This document shows, piece by piece, positions 10,501 through 19,715 of a stretch of 64,000 bases of DNA. The stretch spans positions 25,810,913 to 25,874,912 of the forward strand of contig NC_046677.1 in NCBI RefSeq assembly GCF_003369915.1, in the 5' to 3' direction. This DNA is from Drosophila miranda. Its lineage: Eukaryota > Arthropoda > Insecta > Diptera > Drosophilidae. The notes under the pieces were generated by a model, which saw only the letters and a program-made list of their open reading frames with translations, did not search any database and was not told where the DNA came from. The position numbers and the translations under genes were made by a program. Within the stretch, counting starts at the first letter, position 1. Each line of letters opens with the position of its first letter.

Positions 10501-13305
10501 TTGTGTCCCCTGGTTGTGTCTCAATGGGTTTGGGTGTGGTTTTGATAAGCACTTTTGGGGACTCGTTACATTGTGTGGAAAAACTCTAGATATACTACAG
10601 TTATTCGTTACCGCCTGGCGTTTTGTAATCCCTGTACTCGTCTCTTCTTTTCTCGCTGAGAGTTTAATGTACAGTTTTCTTGAGAGTTAAATTTGTGTAG
10701 GCCTTGCCTTTACTAACTAAAACTAATGCGGAACCATACTAGCGATTTTGTAAACTCGAAATTGTCAATCGTATGTCGTTACTTCTTCAAAATATGCAAT
10801 ACTGCTTCTGAAAAAAACTTTCCTATATCCTGCTCAAAGCATTCAATGTTTTTGTAGCTACTCGTTAGATGCAGGATCTAAACTCGCTACTTCTTCAGAA
10901 AATACACTGGTAGTCCTTTAAGCAGCTTTCTCAAGCGGAAATATCCCTTATTTAGACACTGTATTGTGTCCTCCAAAGAGGTTCAATCAATCAATGTGTT
11001 TTAGCTACTCGTTAGTTTCAGAATCCTTACTCGTTTTCCATATTTGCTAGTGCTTACAATCCACAATCCCCACCAAAAACTCTCTTAACTTTTTGAGGTC
11101 GCTCTTTCTCTGTCTCTCCTTCTCGATGTCCCTTAGTTTTAGGCTAAAACTACAGCAGGAACTCGCTACAAACTTGCGCTTGGCTATTATATAACTCTAT
11201 ATATTAACAAAACAGCTTTTCTATATATATTTGTGTATATCTTTCTCGTCCAATTTCTTTTGCCAAAAATGCTCGATTGTAATGCTCGATTGTCAAACAC
11301 ACAAAAACTCTTATGAAAAAAAAATACCACACACAATCAACAAAAAAAAAAAAAAAATATGAAACCACAAAAACCACCTTCGCCTCCGCCTCCAGGTTTG
11401 GATGTGTGGCGGTGTCCTCGAGATAGCGCCCTGCTCCCGTGTGGGTCATGTCTTTCGCAAGTCAACGCCGTATACCTTCCCAGGCGGCACCACGGAGATT
11501 GTGAATCACAATAATGCGCGTCTGGTTGAGGTTTGGCTGGACGACTGGAAAGAGTTCTACTACAGTTTTTATCCAGGTTAACAAATAAAAAACAAAACAA
11601 AACCAAAACCAAAACAATACAAAAACCAAACCAAAACCAAACGGAATGCTTCCTTCACTTTCTGTCTCTCATTCTCTCACGTTCAATTTCTCTATTTCTC
11701 TATTGTCTGTCTCTTAAATAGTGTTTTGTTCCGTATACCCACCCTATACATACAAATACATAGTGCAAGCCGCACGCCCTGCATTACGCAATTGTCTATA
11801 TATCTACTATATCTCAATATTTATGATTTATGGCATGGCCGTGACAACAAAATCCAAACCACCGAAAAGCAATCAATCCACAAATCAATCAACCACCAAA
11901 TAGTTTTATCGATTCACCTTTTAAATATGTATTTTTTTCGTTGTGCAAATATTTTTTGTTGTGTGTCTGTCCTATTATAATTCTTGAGTTCCTCTCCACT
12001 CCCCCAACCGCACACCCGACGCCTGTTCTCTTTGTCCCCCCCTCCCCACCACTGTTTTGTCTTTGCATTTTCCACATCAGGGGTATTCACGGAAAGGTAT
12101 TTGGATTATGGTTTATTCCAAACATGTGAATCAATAGCCCCGCCATTTTTATTTGTCATTTTTTTATGTTTTTCTTTATTAGGGTTACTCAATAAAACTA
12201 AAAAGTAATTACTTGAAAGCTAGTTAAAATTTGAATCTTGGTTACGGGTTTCTATGCTTAAATATTATCTGTACTCCACTAATTTTTGTGTATTATAATA
12301 ACATTTTTGTTGGGGTATGCAAGAGAAAATTGTATATATCTTGGGGCTCTAAGCCTTGTAATTTTTGTGGATAATATATGTATGTATGTAGATAGCATCC
12401 TTTGCTTGCTTTAAATGTACTAACGTGGAAATCGTAAAGAATCTCTGCGGTTGTGAATACTCTGATAGTACTTTCCTCCAGCACCCGCACAAATTCTTTT
12501 GTATTTATTATTCAAAATTGCTTTTAAAATGTTAAACACGCATGTAGATCCTAACACAAACACAACCCACACTTACATTGATGTTGTTGCGACAAGTACT
12601 CGAGTATCCTTACTGATCTCCTTAAATCTCTCTCTCCTTTTGTTCTGTTGGAACTTTAGGTGCTCGCAAAGCTTCGGCGGGAGATGTTAGCGATCGCAAG
12701 GATCTGCGTGATCGTCTCAAATGCAAAAGTTTCCGCTGGTATTTGGAGAATGTTTATCCAGAGAGTTTAATGCCCTTGGATTATTACTATCTGGGCGAGG
12801 TATGTTTATTTATTTTGTAATATATATTTTAATTCATAATCTAATCTGTTACCCTTTAGATACGCAATGCGGAAACGGAAACCTGTCTGGATACCATGGG
12901 CAGGAAGTATAATGAAAAGGTTGGCATTAGCTATTGCCATGGCTTGGGTGGCAATCAGGTGTTTGCCTACACCAAGCGACAGCAGATCATGTCCGATGAT
13001 CTGTGCCTCGATGCGGCCAGCTCCAATGGCCCGGTCAATATGGTGCGTTGCCACAATATGGGTGGCAATCAGGAGTGGGTCTACGATGCGGAGGTTTGTC
13101 ATAAATATACATCATAATCTTTTATCAGTGATACTTATGAATGTATTTTGTATCGCAGGAGAAGTGGATACGTCACACGAATACGGGCCAGTGCTTACAG
13201 CGCGCCACCAGAGATGATGCCAATACGCCGCTGTTGCGGCCCTGCAGCTATGGCAAGGGTCAGCAGTGGCTGATGGAGTCCAAGTTCAAGTGGCAGGCAC
13301 ACTAG
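7581..13305 (+). CDS. pgant5: Polypeptide N-acetylgalactosaminyltransferase 5 (spliced)
   Basis: This type II Golgi enzyme adds the first GalNAc to Ser/Thr of mucin-type glycoproteins. The exons I join are 7581-7760, 7830-8176, 8236-8402, 8586-8904, 8968-9145, 9398-9578 (or 11396-11576), 12660-12799, 12860-13093 and 13159-13305. All junctions are GT/AG and in phase and give 630 residues, the length I recall for fly pgant5. A short cytoplasmic tail with basic residues precedes a membrane anchor at about 21-37. The glycosyltransferase-A domain has the metal motif DAH (280-282), then WGGEN (387-391) and the VGH histidine 415. The C-terminal ricin-type lectin domain (about 495-630) has NQVF, NQEW and QQW repeat motifs. 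Poly(A) signals AATAAA lie at 13681 and 13785. Protein-level resemblance makes pgant5 the likely orthologue. Confidence 0.93.
8513..8540. repeat. Small palindrome in pgant5 intron 3
   Basis: ATACCCT and AGGGTAT form inverted ends around a 14-base loop within the 183-base intron. Such ATACCCT/AGGGTAT palindromes are common at remnants of short Drosophila transposons. No target duplication is clear. Confidence 0.4.
9398..9578 (+). CDS. pgant5: pgant5 alternative exon A (active-site lid and end of catalytic domain)
   Basis: This 181-base exon starts at phase 0 after a CAG acceptor and ends at phase 1 before GTTCGC. It encodes residues 398-458, beginning [10 protein letters not shown], with CSHVGHVF (Mn-binding His 415), the lid segment [12 protein letters not shown], and the end of the catalytic domain. 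This version matches the pgant5 protein I recall. It is interchangeable with the exon at 11396-11576, which has the same length and phases. Confidence 0.9.
9903..9942. repeat. (CTAC)n microsatellite
   Basis: Ten or so tandem CTAC units in the intron between the two alternative pgant5 exons. Confidence 0.9.
11396..11576 (+). CDS. pgant5: pgant5 alternative exon B (duplicate, mutually exclusive with exon A)
   Basis: This second 181-base exon has a CCTCCAG acceptor, a CCAG|GTTAAC donor and the same phases (0 in, 1 out) as exon A. It encodes a homologous 60-residue segment starting [10 protein letters not shown], with [12 protein letters not shown] and ending SFYPG. It keeps the VGH histidine but has Arg for the preceding His (CSRVGH). 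From memory it is closer to vertebrate GALNT1/13 here than exon A is. Including both exons would shift the frame (181+181 is not a multiple of three), so use must be exclusive. An old tandem exon duplication is the simplest origin. Confidence 0.85.
12081..12110 (+). CDS. pgant5: Candidate 30-base cassette micro-exon of pgant5
   Basis: A long pyrimidine tract (about 11990-12075) ends in CACATCAG. The following 30 bases, read in phase 1 from either upstream exon, give [11 protein letters not shown] and rejoin exon 12660 in phase without a stop. The result would insert ten residues in the linker before the lectin domain, where vertebrate GALNT1 has a similar GV..DYG stretch (from memory). The donor (G|GTTTAT) is weak. 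A better donor at 12097 would give 16 bases and break the frame, so this remains a proposal. Confidence 0.4.
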
Positions 13306-15867
13306 CAACCCTCGCAACATCCAACTAACTAACAACAACTACAAAACTAAACTAAACGGATCCTACTAACTATATTGAGAACTTCCAATTTGTGTTGATT
13401 TTTGCTGGCTTTTGTTTATTGACATTTATGTAGCTTTAAGTTTACTTCTGATCTAAGTTTTCTCTCTCTCTCTCTATCTCTATGTGTGAGTGAATGTGTT
13501 TGTCCTTTGCGGCAGGATGTCTTCCCGAGTGTATGCGTGAGAGTCAGTACTACAATTTAGATATATGTATGCATCTGTGTGTAGGCAGGCAGTTCTACGA
13601 TTTATATAGATCTATATATATATATATATATGTATATGTATATGGTAATTGTAAATTTACATTAGCTTCGACCAAGTACCAATAAATTGGCATTTAAATG
13701 ACATTTTGTGCTTCACAGAATATGATTTAAAGCGAATGCAAGGCCAAGAGCAATTGCCACAAGTGTGTCATAGCAGAAACATATAATAAATATTTAATTA
13801 ATAATACGATGAAACAACAGCACTCCCCAGCCCTCCCCCAACATTCCTAGATAGAATTTATACGAGAGGGACACAATTGTTTTCATGCCCTGTGTCCCCG
13901 GCCCCTGTCCCTATCCTACTTTTAGGCAATATATTATATATCAATGGAAAAATCTGTTGCTTTGTACCAAAACGATGCGCTCTTCATATCATACAAGAAA
14001 AATGCTTCTTAACCCCCATAATCATTATACAAGAAATGGCAAAACAAAACTAAAAAGAAAATCTCTTAAAAATTGCACGCATATCATAAATACAGTGTAA
14101 AAAATCAAATATTTATAAATGACAAAATTCAGATGAGAAATAAACCACAAGAAAATTAAATAAGAAGAAAAATTGTACATAAAATTAAAGTAGCTATTAA
14201 AAATATACATTTAAATAAAATATTTATATAGTATGTATATGCGGATATGCGAAGCAAGCAAAAACTGTACTATAAATTGCATTTAGTTCTAAGTTCGACT
14301 CTAGGTTCTAAATTAAATTTAGATTTAGTCCAAAGTTTTGGCCACACCCATCAGCAATAGCTCTCAACTAAACAAAACACAACAAAAAGAATTGCTCAAT
14401 GAATGAAATCTGTCAGCTATTGTGTAAATATTTAAAAAAAAGTATTCCAATGAAAAAGATGTTTGTATACGGAAATTCCACAGAACATAACCCTTGGGAC
14501 GAGACACAGACACAGGCCAAGTAAAACTTTTTAGCTAAATTTATTTTTAAACAAAATCAACAGAGACCATAGCTATAGGAAACGATATATACATATGATG
14601 AATGAAAATAGTAACTATTTTTAACTGGTGACGGTGCAATTTTAATTTTTAACATTTAACATAGCAAACAGGAAAACAAATCCAATTATGAAACACAAGA
14701 CACAAGCAGGTCGAAAACACCCCTCCTTCCACCAAGAACCTATTAGTATCCATATATCTATAACCATCATATATGGCATATTATGCAACAATAGAGCTGC
14801 CTATATGTTTTAATTGTTGAATTATATGTTTAGCCAAATCATTTCTCAATTGTAACATCTCTCAAAACCACACACAAATCGAAAAACCTAATAGGAATGA
14901 TAATGATAATCATAAAACTGAAATGTAAGCCAATATTTTTATGAAATTTCCTTTAAATATTAAATTTTGTGTTTGTTTAGACTTTTTAAATTTTATAAAT
15001 AAAAAAAAATGATGACAAATTTAAGAGAAAATCCATAAATAGTACAGAGTTTTACTTAATGGGCGGAAAACTTGTATTTGGAGGATGTTGTGGTAGTCCG
15101 TTGAATTTATGCTTCCGATGGTACCTACATATTCGAATTTTATACAGGAACCTGAATTTGCGTTAATTCATAATATATGTATGTAGATGAGCATTGATCT
15201 TTCTATATCTGCAGCTTTTTGGTCCTTCATGCAACATCTTCATGACACATATTCCATTATGATGAGATCTGGACCATATTCATTTTTCGGCACAGCCCAA
15301 AGCTGTAGTCTTCCGTAAAATTGATTTCTCACCTGAAGATTAACTCTGAAATTTCATTGGTACTATCCTTATGGGGTGGGAGGATGCGCTTACTTTCAAA
15401 GACTTCCAAGTAGTATCTACTGTCGGCTGAGTGTAATTGATGATCAAGAAAACTGAACCAGTTAATCTTTCCATTGAAACCATAAAGCATGATAGCTGCA
15501 TACATTCCATACATAGCTTTTCATCATCCAAGATAACTTAAAATACCTCTGCCATAGAACCTAATCCACTTCCAGAAGCACTTTTTCCAATCCAAGAACA
15601 CTGAAAAGGTCTACAGCTAAATATAATACACTTCCAAATTCACACTATGGGTGGGGGCCATGGGGCGGAAATTCCAGTTAAAAAACAGACAAAACATCAC
15701 TTCATTTTTCTTACTGATAAAAGTAAAAACAATTTTTATTATTTTTCACTTGACCGGCGCGGCGCAAACCACAAGAAAATCGCGTTGTCGATTAGCCCTA
15801 AAAGGATTATCCTTCCAGGGTTAACTACTGGAACTAGCATAAGCAATGGAGCATTAAAGCAATGTTT
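13306..15867. other. pgant5 3' UTR and intergenic region to RpL37A
   Basis: The pgant5 3' UTR begins at 13306 with candidate AATAAA signals at 13681 and 13785. AT-rich sequence with further AATAAA words to about 15000 could serve longer 3' ends. A (TA)n run lies at about 13613-13632. From about 15050 to 15700 I see no gene. The RpL37A poly(A) signal (AATAAA on the minus strand) is at 15736-15741. Confidence 0.6.
15736..15741 (-). terminator. RpL37A: Poly(A) signal of RpL37A
   Basis: AATAAA on the minus strand lies about 130 bases beyond the RpL37A stop codon, a usual 3' UTR length for a ribosomal protein gene. Confidence 0.6.
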
Positions 15868-16394
15868 TTACTGTTCCTTGGTCTCACGCAGACGACGGAC
15901 AGCGGAGCGCACGGACGCGGCAGCGGTTGTAGAGTACACCCAGGCACCACCGGCAACGGTACGCTTGCAGCGTTTGCAGGACCAGATGCCGACAACAGCG
16001 CGCTTCATGGAATCCTAAAGAGGAGCACAACATTAGTCATATGAGGGAGGAATGTAATCTGCGTGGATCTCTTACCTTTCCGCAGAACGAGCAAGTGTAT
16101 TTGCTGTGCTGGGTGATTTCCATCTTCTTGACCATCTTACGCAGGGAGGCACCATAACGGGTACCATATTTACCTACGATTCCAACCTTCTTGGTGCGCT
16201 TGGCCTATTCGTACATATAGAAAATAATACAAATTAGTTTACATGATTACACAAATTAAATGCACTTTCAACACTCTCAGCCACTAAATCCCACTGCCAG
16301 CTGACAGTAAATAACATGTTTAGGTCATATATTGTCCATTTGTATCATTTCCATTGAGGATTACGCGTATTTATTTAAATTGTTTTCGTACCAT
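15868..16394 (-). CDS. RpL37A: 60S ribosomal protein L37a (eL43)
   Basis: This is a structural protein of the large cytoplasmic ribosomal subunit. Minus-strand exons are 16394-16392 (the ATG alone), 16204-16076 and 16014-15868, all with GT/AG borders, and give 92 residues, the family's usual length. The protein starts [19 protein letters not shown] and carries the zinc-ribbon cysteines C39, C42, C57 and C60 (CSFC and CKRC); it ends RRLRETKEQ. Having only the ATG in the first coding exon is common in ribosomal protein genes. It is divergent from the DUF89 gene, with about 440 bases between the two start codons. Confidence 0.97.
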
Positions 16395-16431
16395 TTTTCT
16401 GTTGTGTTGTTGATTTGTCAAAAATCCCAAC

Positions 16432-16441
16432 CGGAAAGAGC
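16432..16441 (-). promoter_or_regulatory. RpL37A: Probable TOP-type transcription start of RpL37A
   Basis: On the minus strand CTCTTTCCGG lies about 40 bases upstream of the ATG. Fly ribosomal protein mRNAs start at such oligopyrimidine (TOP/TCT) elements, which couple translation to TOR signalling. The placement gives a short 5' leader typical of this class. The exact start base is inferred. Confidence 0.55.
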
Positions 16442-16655
16442 CGTGAGTGGTGCAGTCGGGGGTGAAGTTGGCTGCGCTTACAGCTGACTGACGGCACTAA
16501 CGCGTTATTGAGCTCGAATTCAATTAAATTGGGGTTTGGGAGAGCTTATAATCGTCAATTGACGGAAAAATAGTGAATATAAAGTGAAATATTTTTCAAA
16601 GATTAGGTGAAAGATGATAGTTTCATTTTCTTGCTGTAATCTGTTGCTGTCTCGT

Positions 16656-16661
16656 TCAGTC
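16656..16661 (+). promoter_or_regulatory. Inr-like element upstream of the DUF89 gene
   Basis: TCAGTC matches the Drosophila initiator and would give a leader of about 180 bases to the ATG at 16837. I see no good DPE at the expected distance. Together with the RpL37A start it would define a divergent promoter of about 215 bases. Confidence 0.35.
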
Positions 16662-16836
16662 GGGGAGAATAACGCCGAATATATGGCCACTCTGTCTGCG
16701 CATTAATAAATAGTGCGCACGTCACAAAAAAAACAACACAATTGCGGCTAAAATTTTGCTAATTTTCAGGCGTCTTACGCACCTGAGCACACCAACATTT
16801 GCCCAGCAGCAGCGAAAAGTGTCGACCAGTGAAGCC

Positions 16837-17928
16837 ATGCACAGCTGCGTCCTGCTGCCAGATGCGGCCAGCTATCATCCAGATACCCTGGACCTCAATA
16901 CAGACGCCAAAGCGGCCGCCTACTGGTTTCCTTGCTTTCGCGATATGGTTATCAAATTTGCCAAGCAAGCGGCCAAATCGCAGGCGGAGGATGCGACGGC
17001 CGAGGAGCGAGCGGAGCAGTTCAAGACAGCCTATCTCCAGCAATTGGACGACTATCAAAGCAATATAGCCAACAACAGTGGCAGAGTGATCCTGGGCACC
17101 AGCGAGCTGCTCAAGCTGAACGAAACGATGCTGAGGCGCTTTGGCTTCACGGATCCGTGGCAAAGTCAAAAGCAGTCGGAGAATGCCTCGGCGAAGGCGC
17201 GCCTCAAGCTGCGGCTAGAGGAGATTGATGCTATTCAGAATCCAGATGACAAATGGACGGAGCTCGTGCGGGGAGTCCTTGCGGGCAACATGTTCGACTG
17301 GGGCGCCCAGGCCATATCCAACATACTGGAACAGGACAGCAGCTTTGGCCTCCACTCGGCTCTGGACAGGATAGAGAAGCGGCCCTGGCTGCTGGATAAT
17401 CTAGACAATTGGCTGAAGCGCCTGCGAATCAGCAGCGACCAGCAGCCGCACAAGTGCGCTGTGGTATTTGTGGATAATAGCGGCGTGGATGTGGTGCTCG
17501 GCATACTGCCCTTCGTCCGGGAGCTGCTGAGGCGTGGAACCAAGGTGCTGCTGTGCGCCAACAGTGAACCCTCGTTGAACGATGTGACCAGTCGGGAACT
17601 GAGCGCGCTGCTCGATGAGTGTGCCGGCGAGTGTGCTCTCCTATCGTCGGCCTGGTCCTCTGCCCGCCTGCTTGTCTATGCCAATGGACAGTCGGGACCC
17701 TGCTTGGATATGCGAACCCTTCCGCGGGATCTGTGCGACGCCATAGCTGCCAATGAGACTGATCTGCTCGTGATCGAGGGCATGGGACGGGCCCTACACA
17801 CGAACCTCAATGCCCACTTCAGCTGCGAGACCCTGAAGCTGGCCGTGATCAAGAATCGGTGGCTGGCTAAGTATCTGGGTGGCGACGAGATGTTTGCCGT
17901 TATCTGCAAATACGAGGCGATCAGCTAG
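16837..17928 (+). CDS. DUF89/ARMT1-like damage-control phosphatase, PANK4-type (probable 4'-phosphopantetheine phosphatase)
   Basis: This is an intronless 363-residue protein from the ATG in GAAGCCATGC. It matches the C-terminal phosphatase domain of PANK4 without a kinase domain, as I recall for the insect homologue next to RpL37A (CG5828 in D. melanogaster). These enzymes dephosphorylate 4'-phosphopantetheine and damaged forms of it, protecting CoA synthesis. Visible residues are the metal site FVDNSG (D213, N214), the RGTKV..NS.P.LND segment (N242, N248, D249) and EGMGRA (E314). The 36-residue spacing between D213 and D249 equals that of the human PANK4 metal residues. GNMFDWGA lies upstream. 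The frame is open for 42 codons before this ATG without another ATG. Confidence 0.88.
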   Translation: MHSCVLLPDAASYHPDTLDLNTDAKAAAYWFPCFRDMVIKFAKQAAKSQAEDATAEERAEQFKTAYLQQLDDYQSNIANNSGRVILGTSELLKLNETMLRRFGFTDPWQSQKQSENASAKARLKLRLEEIDAIQNPDDKWTELVRGVLAGNMFDWGAQAISNILEQDSSFGLHSALDRIEKRPWLLDNLDNWLKRLRISSDQQPHKCAVVFVDNSGVDVVLGILPFVRELLRRGTKVLLCANSEPSLNDVTSRELSALLDECAGECALLSSAWSSARLLVYANGQSGPCLDMRTLPRDLCDAIAANETDLLVIEGMGRALHTNLNAHFSCETLKLAVIKNRWLAKYLGGDEMFAVICKYEAIS

Positions 17929-19715
17929 TCGAGCGCCTTTGACTCCTTGTTATGCTGCTGTTGTTGTTGGGATCCTTGTGAGAGCCATTGTTTAATTTTG
18001 GAAACTATTGTTATTGTTTAATCAAATCAAATCTAAGGCAGAGCCATCGCCATCGCCATCCCTACCAGGATTCATCCCCCTCCCCATTGAGATTCATATC
18101 TTTAGTTTTGTGTATTGTGTATTTAAATTATCGTGTATTTAGTGCTTTCGTGGTCACGTTGCCGAATTTCAAGCCTACATCTCTATTCTATACATAAATA
18201 CATATATCTGCTCCGCATTTTAATAATTACAATTATAAATAACAAAGGCTTTTGTTTATCGAGGCTGTCACGGCACCCATTATTTATTATCGGTCATGGC
18301 TATATACCGCCACAGCCCTCCGATAAGCCCCAACCATTTGTGGATTAGCCACTGATAAGGCAGCGGAGTCAGCGGCATTTCGTCAAGCCACAGACACTAG
18401 GGCCCATCCAGACAACTATTTGTTTGAACGTGATAAACACAGACCCAGATCATTCCCAGTGCCTTTTTTTCGTCCACAATTTCGTTCGCACTCGTGTGTG
18501 GTGTGTGCCAATTCGCACGGTCACTCATCAGTCACTTATCACTCGATTCGTAGTCAAAAACAACAGCGAAGAAGACGGCCCATACACAAAAGCCCGATAA
18601 GCAACAACAGATAAGATCTTCGAATGCGACTACGAGACCAGGAAATTGCCGCCCCCAACAGAACTCGAAATGCGGAAACCTTTAAGCTCTGGCTGCAGAT
18701 ACATACGTGTTTGTGTGTGGTATCTTCAAGCTAGACTCGAGAATATTATGGGACAATTCCAAAATGCATCAAGGCTATGCAGTTTTGCTGCGCCAACGTT
18801 TATATCTCCTTCATATGCTAAAAATTCTTCTCTGCGAACAATCATATATGTTCCTATTGCCGTTTTTAAGCCATCGAAAGAAAGTTTTGCATCTTGGGAA
18901 AGTTCTTTACTTTAATGCTTATAACCTCTGCTATATGATAAGCAATATTTGTCATTAATTTGGAAATATCCACCAAACAAAAGAAACAAGCTGTTCTCAC
19001 AAAAGACTTGCCCCCCAATCATTTGATGAACCAGCTATAAATAAGTATGTATTCTCGTATAGATCTGGTTACATTAGAAAAAAACATCAAAATATTATCT
19101 TATAAACTTAACATGTAGCACTTTGAAAACAATATACAAACTGAAATCAAAATTTAAGCAGTTCGTTCTTGCGTTGGCGGTGATAAAAGTGCAGTTCAAA
19201 TTTGCGCGCCAAACAACTTGCATTTCGATAGGACAAAACGATCAGGGTAGAAATATTCAAAAGGTGAGCGAGCGCTATTAGCGGCATTTAAGAATACCGT
19301 TAAGGTCCTTGGTGGACGGAATTCCAAAAACAGTTATCTGTATATAAAAACATATTCATTTCATATTTGGGGCGAGCTCCTTGAGTTATTTTTGTTAAAC
19401 CTGAATAGACTACCAACAACCAGGGCTGGAAACAACTTTGGCCATCGAAGAACGCTCTCGCTGTACCTTAGAATAATTCTACCATGGATCAGCTGTTTAT
19501 TCGGGAGTTCGGTGTCGTGTAAAAATTTCTTGCAAAAAATATTCCTAGATAAACATTAAACAATTAATTGAACAATTAAGCGACATTTTCTGCAATTGTG
19601 GCATTCGGGTCGTTTTGGTTCTTTTAGTTTTCTTTAAACTGTTTGCTTTGAACTCTGTCAAGGACACTTGCGTTTTTGTTCTATCAATTTACCAGCGAAG
19701 AAGAACCAACTAGAA
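17929..19715. other. Intergenic region between the DUF89 gene and HAX1-like gene
   Basis: This holds the 3' UTR of the DUF89 gene, then about 1.5 kb with no supportable gene. The striking content is a cluster of GATAA words at 18256-18614, listed separately. The last few hundred bases should contain the promoter and 5' leader of the HAX1-like gene; I could not place its start. Confidence 0.6.
18256..18614. promoter_or_regulatory. Cluster of GATAA sites, candidate GATA-factor enhancer
   Basis: GATAA or its complement TTATC occurs at 18256, 18287, 18322, 18354, 18432, 18536, 18596 and 18610, with a ninth further down at 18937. Four read GATAAG and two more sit in CGATAA-type contexts. Eight sites in 359 bases is several times the chance rate. 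GATA factors (pannier, serpent, GATAe, grain) bind WGATAR. Which gene, if any, it controls is unknown. Confidence 0.45.
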
